Origin: UBA10427 sp003500135
GTDB lineage: Bacteria; Bacteroidota; Bacteroidia; Cytophagales; Cyclobacteriaceae
Assembly (NCBI GenBank): GCA_963966275.1
Contig: CAWZYQ010000080.1
Location: 1 to 16,939, forward strand
Direction: 5' to 3'
DNA: 16,939 bases
Shown here: positions 8,826 through 15,165 of the stretch, in pieces
How the letters are laid out: each line of letters opens with the position of its first letter
Numbering within the stretch: position 1 is the first letter of the stretch
Translations under genes and position numbers: made by a program
Notes under the pieces: model-generated
Seen by the model: only the letters and a program-made list of their open reading frames with translations
Databases searched by the model: none
What the model was told of the DNA's origin: nothing

Positions 8826-9164
8826 TTAGAAGATCGATTTTCCGCTCGAATATTTTTTTCGCGTTTCCATCTTTTTCATTTCGCGCCGGATCACCAGGCT
8901 GGCAATTTCGGAAGCTACATTTTCCGGGTTGGGCGTATTAAGTGCTTCGGCCAGGTCATTTTCACTAATATCAATACGATACATCGCGTTCATCAGAAAT
9001 TGAAAATCCTGGTCCAGAAGTTTTCGAACCAGCAAGGTCAGTTGTTTATGCAGATCCTCCAGGTTTTCCTTTTCGGCAACTTCCAGTTCATTGGGATCGA
9101 TACTGAGGTCTTTTGAGATAAGCCGGCTTAAATGCAAAGTATCTTCGTATCGTGCTGGCAACAT
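8826..9164 (-). CDS. Small hypothetical protein, mostly helical
   Basis: I do not recognise the family. The 112-residue protein is rich in E, K and L, with long amphipathic helices (about 28-60 and 65-100) and a basic tail EMKKMETRKKYSSGKSIF. There is no signal peptide or membrane segment, so it is probably cytoplasmic. The composition and charge pattern are those of a real Bacteroidota protein rather than an antisense shadow, and no gene overlaps it. ATG at 9164 is the first possible start. It is divergent from the MATE transporter gene, leaving a 118-base control region, and precedes the MpaB-family gene on the same strand. Confidence 0.65.
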   Translation of the reverse strand: MLPARYEDTLHLSRLISKDLSIDPNELEVAEKENLEDLHKQLTLLVRKLLDQDFQFLMNAMYRIDISENDLAEALNTPNPENVASEIASLVIRREMKKMETRKKYSSGKSIF

Positions 9165-9268
9165 AATAGATTATTTTTGTTTGAGTTCTGCAAGGTAACC
9201 AATAAATCACGATTGCCCGTTAAGATTAGGTTAAACCTTGTTGATAATGTGGCCTAAAACTATTTTTA

Positions 9269-9276
9269 TACCTTTG
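9269..9276 (+). promoter_or_regulatory. Candidate -7 box TACCTTTG before the MATE gene
   Basis: TACCTTTG matches the Bacteroidota -7 consensus TAnnTTTG exactly. Two TTG triplets at 9238-9243 lie 25 bases upstream, slightly longer than the usual spacing to the -33 element. If it is used, transcription would begin around 9280-9284, essentially at the ATG of the MATE gene, which supports the 9283 start and hints at a leaderless or nearly leaderless mRNA. Confidence 0.4.
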
Positions 9277-9282
9277 TCGTGG

Positions 9283-10659
9283 ATGGCTAAAACAAAACCG
9301 AAAATGCCTCATTTGGGCGAAGAGCCCATCAATTCACTATTGGTGAAAATGTCAGTGCCTGCAGCTATTGGTATGCTGGTGATGACAGTGTACCAAATTG
9401 TGGATACATTTTTTGTTGGTCAGTGGATTGGCGCCAATGCCATTGCAGGCGTATCAGTGGTGTTGCCGCTCAATATGCTTATCTCATCCGTAGGGATGGG
9501 CCTGGGCGTAGGAGGCGCATCTATTATATCGCGGGCCCTGGGTGCAAATGACCGTCAAAAGGCCGAACGCACGCTGGGCAATATGATCAATCTGAACCTG
9601 CATTTCACCGCGGTAGCTATTGTTATCGGATATATTTTTACAAAAGAGGTACTTCACTTTTTTGGTGGCCGGGGCGATATTTATCCCTATGCCTATGATT
9701 ATTTTACGGTGTTACTGCCATCCCTTCCGCTTCTCAGCTGGGCCATCATGGCCAATAATGTGATCCGGGCAGAAGGTAATCCACGTCGGGCGATGTATGT
9801 CATGATCGTACCGGCTGTAGCCAACGTTATCCTGGACCCTGTTTTCATCATTTGGCTGGATATGGGCATAAAAGGGGCCGCCTGGGCTACTGTGTTGGCA
9901 TATGCGATGAGCGCCCTGTATGCCCTGGACTATTTTATCAAGGGTAAAAGCGCTTTGAAACTAAGCCTTGTAAACTTTAAGCTTAAATGGACAATTGTAC
10001 AGGAAATGCTAAGCATCGGCATGACCTCCTTTGCCCGGCAGGGCAGCGCCAGTCTGCTGGCCATTATAGTCAACCGTACCTTGTTCGGGTTTGGTGGTGA
10101 AATATCAGTAGCCGTGTATGGGGTGATCAGCCGGCTTTTGATGTTCCTGTTGTTTCCTGTGCTGGGCCTCGGTCAGGGCTTTTTACCTATTGCAGGTTTC
10201 AATTACGGGGCACGCCGCTATGATCGCGTGTTACAGGCCATTAAAGGTTCCGTGTTATCGGGTTTTGCCATTTGCCTGGCAGTCTGGGCACTGGTAATGG
10301 GTTTTCCTGAGCCGCTGATCCGATTTTTTACCGATGATAAGCAGCTGATCGTCCAGAGCATTCCGGCAATGCGCACCGTTTTTTTGCTCCTGCCCATAAT
10401 TGCCGTCCAGTTGATTTGTACCGTATATTTCCAGGCGCTTGGCAAAGCGCTACCCTCACTTTTACTCACCTTGCTTCGGCAGGGCTTGATCAGCATCCCG
10501 CTCATTTTGATCTTACCACATTTTATGGGGATCAACGGCGTATGGTGGTCATTCCCCATTTCCGATTTGCTGGCAACTGCCATTACGCTGGCCTACACCT
10601 GGCCGCGGTGGCAACGACTGGATACTGTAGAGCGCATGACGGGCGCCATGGCCGAGTGA
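9283..10659 (+). CDS. MATE family multidrug/cation efflux transporter
   Basis: The 458-residue inner-membrane protein has about twelve hydrophobic segments and the MATE signatures: PAAIGMLVMTVYQIVDTFFVG (about 26-46) in helix 1, GVGGASIISRALG (about 80-92), NVIRAEGNP (about 164-172) and a second-half counterpart GLGQGFLPIAGFNYGA. MATE proteins export cationic drugs, dyes or metabolites by Na+ or H+ antiport; the substrate here is unknown. The frame opens upstream at a TTG (9238) and has an ATG at 9247. ATG at 9283 is preferred because the product then starts MAKTKPKMPHLGEEP, as in many homologues, and a consensus -7 box lies just before it. The stop directly abuts the stop of the convergent TrmH-family gene. 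Confidence 0.93.
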   Translation: MAKTKPKMPHLGEEPINSLLVKMSVPAAIGMLVMTVYQIVDTFFVGQWIGANAIAGVSVVLPLNMLISSVGMGLGVGGASIISRALGANDRQKAERTLGNMINLNLHFTAVAIVIGYIFTKEVLHFFGGRGDIYPYAYDYFTVLLPSLPLLSWAIMANNVIRAEGNPRRAMYVMIVPAVANVILDPVFIIWLDMGIKGAAWATVLAYAMSALYALDYFIKGKSALKLSLVNFKLKWTIVQEMLSIGMTSFARQGSASLLAIIVNRTLFGFGGEISVAVYGVISRLLMFLLFPVLGLGQGFLPIAGFNYGARRYDRVLQAIKGSVLSGFAICLAVWALVMGFPEPLIRFFTDDKQLIVQSIPAMRTVFLLLPIIAVQLICTVYFQALGKALPSLLLTLLRQGLISIPLILILPHFMGINGVWWSFPISDLLATAITLAYTWPRWQRLDTVERMTGAMAE

Positions 10660-11181
10660 CTACCGATGGATGAAATGCCAGAGGGCTATGCCAACGCTCA
10701 CGGAAACGTTAAGTGAATGCTTGGTGCCGTACTGCGGGATTTCCACTACGTGATCGGCGGCTTTCACCACATGGTCTTCCACGCCATATACTTCGTTGCC
10801 AAATACCAATGCATATTTTTGATTCGGGTTGGCCTCGAATTGATCCAGCGAAACACTCAGGTCAGCCTGCTCCAGGGCGGCGATCTCATAATTCAGGGCT
10901 TGAAGTTTCCGTATTGCTGCTTCGGTAGAATCTGCATGCTCCCATTCCACCGCTTCTGTGGATCCCAGGGCGGTTTTATTGATCTCACGATGCGGAGGGG
11001 TGGCCGTAATGCCGCATAGGTATATTTTCTCAATGGCGAAGGCATCGGCGGTGCGAAAAACGGAACCGACATTGTGGGCGCTCCGCACATTGTCGAGCAC
11101 GATAACAATAGGGTTTTTCCGCATATTCCTGAATTCATCTACACTGGCACGCCCCAGTTCATCCAGTTTTAGTTTGCGCAT
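10660..11181 (-). CDS. TrmH/SpoU family RNA methyltransferase
   Basis: The 173-residue protein has all three SPOUT motifs: D30-N-V-R-S-A-H-N-V-G-S-V-F-R-T44 (motif 1, with R33 and N37), LVFGNEVYGV at 125-134 (motif 2), and IPQYGTKHSLNVSVSVGIALW at 148-168 in two parts, IPQYGTKHSLN and VSVSVGIALW (motif 3). It should form a trefoil-knot dimer and methylate a 2'-hydroxyl of tRNA or rRNA with S-adenosylmethionine. It is a minimal catalytic domain without the N-terminal extension of 23S rRNA G2251 enzymes, so a tRNA target is plausible but not proven. The gene is divergent from mutS (89 bases between the starts) and convergent with the MATE gene with no gap. Confidence 0.9.
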   Translation of the reverse strand: MRKLKLDELGRASVDEFRNMRKNPIVIVLDNVRSAHNVGSVFRTADAFAIEKIYLCGITATPPHREINKTALGSTEAVEWEHADSTEAAIRKLQALNYEIAALEQADLSVSLDQFEANPNQKYALVFGNEVYGVEDHVVKAADHVVEIPQYGTKHSLNVSVSVGIALWHFIHR

Positions 11182-11242
11182 GATCGTGAAATTTGTATTC
11201 CAACTTTTAAGGCAAAGTTATAATAAATATCTTCGCAGCTTA

Positions 11243-11250
11243 TACCTTTA
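11243..11250 (+). promoter_or_regulatory. Candidate -7 box TACCTTTA before mutS
   Basis: TACCTTTA lies in an AT-rich stretch 20 bases before the mutS ATG and differs from the Bacteroidota -7 consensus TAnnTTTG only in the last base. A matching -33 TTG at the expected distance is not evident. It is the third TACCTTTR box of this window found just before a gene start. Confidence 0.35.
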
Positions 11251-11270
11251 TATTTAAATCCGAAAACCAT

Positions 11271-13883
11271 ATGGCGAAGTCGAAGGCAGCAAAGGAAACC
11301 CCGCTGATGAAGCAATACAACCAGATCAAGGCCAGGTATCCGGGCGCTCTGCTGTTGTTTCGGGTGGGCGACTTCTACGAAACTTTCGGCGAAGATGCCA
11401 TACGGGCAAGTAAGATTCTCGACATCGTACTGACCAAACGCTCCAATGGCGCTGCCTCGGAAATGGAGCTTGCCGGATTTCCCCATCATGCCCTGGACTC
11501 ATATCTGCCCCGCTTGGTACGCTCGGGAGAAAGGGTGGCCATTTGCGATCAGCTGGAAGACCCGAAGTCGGCTAAAGGGATCGTAAAGCGCGGTGTGACG
11601 GAACTGGTTACCCCCGGCCTGTCCTTCAATGACAATGTGCTGGAGAGGCGCCACAACAACTACCTGGCATCTGTTCATGTGGATGGCGAACAATGGGGCG
11701 TCAGCTTCCTGGATGTTTCCACCGGCGAGTTTTTGTGTACGCACGGCGATAAAGGTTATATAGAAAACCTTCTGCAAAGCTTCCACCCCTCGGAGCTGAT
11801 CTTTTGCAAGCGCCACCGGGAGGCCTATGAGGCAACTTTTCAGGAACAATACAATACCTATGGCCTGGAAGACTGGGTGTATAGTTTTGATTTTGGTTAT
11901 GAAAAACTGACCCAGCATTTCGGCACGGCCAATCTGAAAGGCTTTGGTATCGAAGACCTGAAGGCTGGTATTGTGGCGGCAGGCGCCATAGTTCACTACC
12001 TGGAAGAGACCGAGCACAACGAAACCAAACACATATCCGGCATTGCGCGGATTGAAGAGGAAAAGTTCGTATGGCTCGACCGGTTCACCATCCGGAACCT
12101 CGAGCTTCTGTTCCCGCAGCAGGAAGGCGGTATTCCGCTCATCCGGGTGATCGACAAAACCATTACGCCAATGGGCGCCCGCCTGCTGAAAAAGTGGGTG
12201 ATGATGCCACTGAAAGATCAGGTGCGGATCAATGAAAGGCTGGAAATAGTGGGATCGCTGGTGGAAGACGAGGAGATGCTGGAGCAGGTGCACGACAATC
12301 TGAAGCACATTAACGACCTGGAGCGGCTGATCAGCAAGGTGGCAGTCGGCCGGATCAATCCACGGGAGATGCTTCAGCTCAAAAAGTCACTGCAATATGT
12401 GTTACCGGTAAAAAAACTATTGCAGGAGAGCGGGCATGAGCACTTGCAAAAGCTGGCCGACAAGGTGCACCCCTGTGAGTTTTTACTGGAAAAGATTGAA
12501 CGTGAGCTGCGCGAAGATGTGCCCATAGTAACCAACCAGGGCGGATTGATCAGAGAGGGGATAGATGAAGAGCTGGATGAACTGCGGGGTATTGCCTATT
12601 CGGGTAAGGACTTCCTAAAGAAAATCCAGCAGCGCGAGCAGGAACGCACCGGAATTCCTTCGCTAAAGATCGCCTATAACAAAGTTTTTGGCTACTACCT
12701 CGAAGTGACCAATGCCCATAAAGACAAGGTGCCGCAGGAGTGGATCAGGAAACAAACCCTGGTAAATGCGGAGCGCTACATTACCGAGGAGCTGAAGGAA
12801 TACGAAGAAAAGATCTTAAATGCCGAGGAAAAGCTCTTTGTGATCGAACAGCATTTTTTTCAAAAGCTCGTACAAAGCGCTGCCGACTTTGTGGAGCCCA
12901 TCCAGCAAAATGCCCGTGTGATCGCTACTATCGACTGCCTGGCATCTTTTGCGCAAAGCGCCATAGACCACAAATACATCAGGCCGATCGTGAACGACAG
13001 CCATACTATCGATATCAGGGAAGGGCGCCATCCCGTGATTGAAAAGCAAATGCCACCTGGTGAAGCCTATATCCCGAACGATGTGATGCTCGACAATGAA
13101 AGCCAGCAGATCATGATCATTACCGGGCCCAACATGGCCGGTAAGTCGGCGCTGCTGCGACAAACCGCCCTGATCGTGATGATGGCGCAAATGGGTAGTT
13201 TCGTGCCGGCCACAGTGGCACACATTGGCATGGTAGACAAAATCTTTACCCGGGTCGGCGCCAGCGATAACCTTTCGCGCGGTGAGTCGACCTTCATGGT
13301 GGAAATGACCGAAACGGCCAGCATCCTCAACAACCTGAGCAACCGCAGCCTGGTGCTGATGGATGAGATCGGTCGTGGAACCGCCACATACGACGGGATC
13401 AGTATTGCGTGGAGTATCGTCGAGTTTTTGCACAACCACCCCAAATCAAAAGCCAAAACGCTTTTTGCCACGCACTACCACGAGCTCAATCAGCTTACCA
13501 ATGATTTTGGACGTATCAAAAATTATAATGTATCGGTAAAAGAAGCCGGCGATAAAATCATTTTTTTGCGAAAGCTGAAACCCGGTGGCAGTGAACACAG
13601 CTTTGGTATCCATGTGGCGCAGATGGCCGGCATGCCGAACCAGATCGTACTGCGCGCACACGAGATCCTGCGGCATCTCGAAAAAGACAAGCTCAGTAAA
13701 CATGCCGATAAGAAAATCGAGGACATGCCGAAGAACAACTACCAACTCAGCCTGTTTGCCGCCGATCCGAAGTTTGAAGAGGTAAAGGATTTATTGGGTC
13801 AGATCGACATCAACAGCATATCACCCGTGGAAGCCCTGCTGAAGCTGAACGAAGTGATCACGACATTAAAAGGGAAGGATTGA
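11271..13883 (+). CDS. mutS: DNA mismatch repair protein MutS
   Basis: The full-length 870-residue MutS binds base mismatches and small loops and recruits MutL in an ATP-dependent way. The mismatch-reading motif is intact: GDFYE at 33-37, with F35 and E37. The connector, lever (core) and clamp domains follow in the usual order. The ABC-type ATPase has Walker A GPNMAGKSA at 619-627 (K625), where the last residue is Ala instead of the more common Thr, Walker B LVLMDEIGRG with D698 and E699, and TLFATHYHEL soon after. QLSLF at 825-829 fits the beta-clamp binding consensus. The start ATG at 11271 is well placed behind an AT-rich promoter-like region. Context with a TrmH-type gene is compatible with a housekeeping locus. 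Nothing suggests damage. Confidence 0.98.
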   Translation: MAKSKAAKETPLMKQYNQIKARYPGALLLFRVGDFYETFGEDAIRASKILDIVLTKRSNGAASEMELAGFPHHALDSYLPRLVRSGERVAICDQLEDPKSAKGIVKRGVTELVTPGLSFNDNVLERRHNNYLASVHVDGEQWGVSFLDVSTGEFLCTHGDKGYIENLLQSFHPSELIFCKRHREAYEATFQEQYNTYGLEDWVYSFDFGYEKLTQHFGTANLKGFGIEDLKAGIVAAGAIVHYLEETEHNETKHISGIARIEEEKFVWLDRFTIRNLELLFPQQEGGIPLIRVIDKTITPMGARLLKKWVMMPLKDQVRINERLEIVGSLVEDEEMLEQVHDNLKHINDLERLISKVAVGRINPREMLQLKKSLQYVLPVKKLLQESGHEHLQKLADKVHPCEFLLEKIERELREDVPIVTNQGGLIREGIDEELDELRGIAYSGKDFLKKIQQREQERTGIPSLKIAYNKVFGYYLEVTNAHKDKVPQEWIRKQTLVNAERYITEELKEYEEKILNAEEKLFVIEQHFFQKLVQSAADFVEPIQQNARVIATIDCLASFAQSAIDHKYIRPIVNDSHTIDIREGRHPVIEKQMPPGEAYIPNDVMLDNESQQIMIITGPNMAGKSALLRQTALIVMMAQMGSFVPATVAHIGMVDKIFTRVGASDNLSRGESTFMVEMTETASILNNLSNRSLVLMDEIGRGTATYDGISIAWSIVEFLHNHPKSKAKTLFATHYHELNQLTNDFGRIKNYNVSVKEAGDKIIFLRKLKPGGSEHSFGIHVAQMAGMPNQIVLRAHEILRHLEKDKLSKHADKKIEDMPKNNYQLSLFAADPKFEEVKDLLGQIDINSISPVEALLKLNEVITTLKGKD

Positions 13884-14018
13884 TTTCGGGTCGAAAGCAT
13901 TTAACCAGCCTTTTTAAAGCATGATGTAATTATGTGTTGACAGGGCTAGCTTTCGGAGTGAAATTTGTCAAACCTCTTTGGTTTTGTTAAATTGATCATT
14001 CGGTTAAAAAGGCACATC

Positions 14019-14399
14019 ATGAAGCGAATTGTATTAACATCTGCTATAGTATTGGGAGTGATCACCTGCGCATTCTCACAGGTCAAACTTGAAGTGAAGC
14101 CCGAAAAAAATGCTCAAGATAAATGGGGCTCGGAAAGTTTCAACAGGTACGAGATCTTTAAAGATTGGGACAATCCGGATAATATCGAAATATCTGGTAT
14201 CAGGTCGATAACTGGCAGCGCTGACCCTCAAGTAGATTTGGATTCCTTAAGGATCGGTTTGAATGGAAGATATCTGGCCTTCAATAACAGCACACATGAT
14301 AATATGCCGATACTGAAACCGGAAGTCAACGACCCAATGCCTGCGCTTACACCCGACTCAACCATCAATTACACGCTTCGGATCAGGAAGGTAGAATAA
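14019..14399 (+). CDS. Small secreted hypothetical protein
   Basis: I do not recognise the family. The 126-residue product begins MKRIVLTSAIVLGVITCAFS with a typical signal peptide and probable cleavage after AFS20. The mature part is about 106 residues, acidic, and rich in D, N and P, with no lipobox of the normal kind. The frame extends upstream to a TTG at 13965, but ATG at 14019 starts exactly at the basic head of the signal peptide and is preferred. Mature residues such as DPQVDLDSLRIGLNGRYLAFNN look like a small beta-rich domain. It stands 135 bases after mutS, on the same strand, and before a long gene-free stretch, so it may be its own transcript. Confidence 0.65.
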   Translation: MKRIVLTSAIVLGVITCAFSQVKLEVKPEKNAQDKWGSESFNRYEIFKDWDNPDNIEISGIRSITGSADPQVDLDSLRIGLNGRYLAFNNSTHDNMPILKPEVNDPMPALTPDSTINYTLRIRKVE

Positions 14400-14554
14400 A
14401 CACCGAATATACCTGCCCTCTAACCTTCCAAAACCCACCTCAACTTTAGCGGAGCGAAACTTGTGGCTAAAATCCTTCAGGTTTTCAACTTGAACTATCG
14501 GAATTGCCAGTTTACGCCATGGCTACCATTATCACCTGTGCTGTTTAAAAATCC

Positions 14555-14606
14555 TCCCCGCTCTTTTTAGTCTCAAGCTTTTGTAGTGAAACGAAAAAAG
14601 CGGGGA
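14555..14606. repeat. Inverted repeat with TCCCCGCT/AGCGGGGA arms
   Basis: TCCCCGCT at 14555-14562 is complemented by AGCGGGGA at 14599-14606. The pairing continues inward, T5 (14564-14568) with A5 (14594-14598), past one bulged C, giving a 13-bp stem with a loop of about 25 bases. No T-run follows on the plus strand, so it is not a standard terminator. Confidence 0.6.
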
Positions 14607-14627
14607 CTGAAAAGCATAAATGAAACA

Positions 14628-14644
14628 GGAAGTCTGTGACTTCC
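14628..14644. repeat. Perfect hairpin, core GTC-TGT-GAC
   Basis: GGAAGTC (14628-14634) pairs perfectly with GACTTCC (14638-14644) around a TGT loop. It is the first of three hairpins within 115 bases that share a GTC-NNN-GAC core, the kind of short palindrome seen in REP-like elements. Confidence 0.65.
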
Positions 14645-14690
14645 CTCAAAGATGAAAATCAACCATTTGTTGAAAGATCAAATTATCCTG

Positions 14691-14708
14691 CCGGGTCACA
14701 GACCCTGG
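14691..14708. repeat. Hairpin, core GTC-ACA-GAC
   Basis: GGGTC (14693-14697) pairs with GACCC (14701-14705) around ACA; CC before and GG after extend it past one bulged T. Its loop is the complement of that of the first hairpin, so GTCACAGAC is the reverse complement of GTCTGTGAC at 14632-14640. Confidence 0.6.
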
Positions 14709-14717
14709 ATTTCATTA

Positions 14718-14740
14718 CTTCGCAGTCGCAGACTACGAAG
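14718..14740. repeat. Hairpin, core GTC-GCA-GAC
   Basis: CTTCG-C-AGTC (14718-14727) pairs with GACT-A-CGAAG (14731-14740) around a GCA loop. It has nine pairs and one C/A mismatch. It shares the core pattern of the two hairpins just upstream. Confidence 0.65.
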
Positions 14741-15039
14741 AGCGATCCAATTGTCCATTCCTGAATAGTGTTGGCTGTTTTATGTTTCCCTTTAAAAGGG
14801 CTTTTGGCTTTTATTAGGTACGGGTATGTTGTTGTGAGTCGAATTACGAAGGATATGAAGGTTGAGGTACGACCTTTCATTGGGGCGGGACTAAGATTAG
14901 GTCAAATGAATTGAACCAGATATAAAAATGCTTTAAATTATGGGTGTTAAAAAGATTTCATGGCCTATTTACAATTAGTAGATTATGAATAGGTGTTGAT
15001 ATAATTAAGTTGTGCGGCATACGAAGAAAGCCCACGCGC

Positions 15040-15104
15040 AAACAGGCACATTTGGTTTTTGCCGACACGCAAAGCCAACGCTGAAAAACCAAAAGAGCCT
15101 GTTT
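15040..15104. repeat. Long imperfect stem-loop before the restriction-modification gene
   Basis: The left arm 15040-15060 and right arm 15084-15104 are reverse complements over 21 bases apart from two mismatches (the ACA at 15048-15050 against AGA at 15094-15096). The loop is 23 bases. It ends 61 bases before the ATG at 15166. It could end an upstream transcript, form structure in the leader of the restriction-modification mRNA, or be a dispersed repeat. Confidence 0.65.
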
Positions 15105-15165
15105 TGTTGCCAACGCTCGACAAGAAAATGATAAATTGAAAAACTATAAGAAAGACCAAGAGTAA

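Larger units (their letters stand above)
14400..15165. other. Gene-free stretch rich in inverted repeats
   Basis: No convincing reading frame lies here; the only moderate one (14683-14880, minus) is crossed by palindromes and looks non-coding. What can be seen is an interrupted inverted repeat at 14555-14606, three GTC-NNN-GAC hairpins at 14628-14740, and a long stem-loop at 15040-15104. The stretch separates the mutS neighbourhood from a restriction-modification gene of different base composition and may be an integration scar or a boundary of transferred DNA, which is inference. Confidence 0.6.

Noticed and set aside
11499..12308. Long minus-strand reading frame inside mutS
   Set aside because: It is fully antisense to a well-conserved mutS with all motifs intact, and its histidine- and valine-rich product resembles no family.
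12816..13471. Two more minus-strand frames inside mutS
   Set aside because: They cover the ATPase domain in antisense; they result from the codon bias of mutS.
13892..13955. CGAAAGC and GCTTTCG inverted pair behind mutS as a terminator
   Set aside because: Seven-base arms separated by about 50 bases without a T-run are not a credible terminator.
14683..14880. A 65-codon minus-strand frame in the gap
   Set aside because: Its end is encoded by two of the hairpins, it has no recognisable domain, and no start context supports it.
14400..15165. CRISPR array, tRNA or rRNA in the gap
   Set aside because: There are no regularly spaced direct repeats and no cloverleaf or rRNA-like segments; the hairpins differ in arms and spacing.
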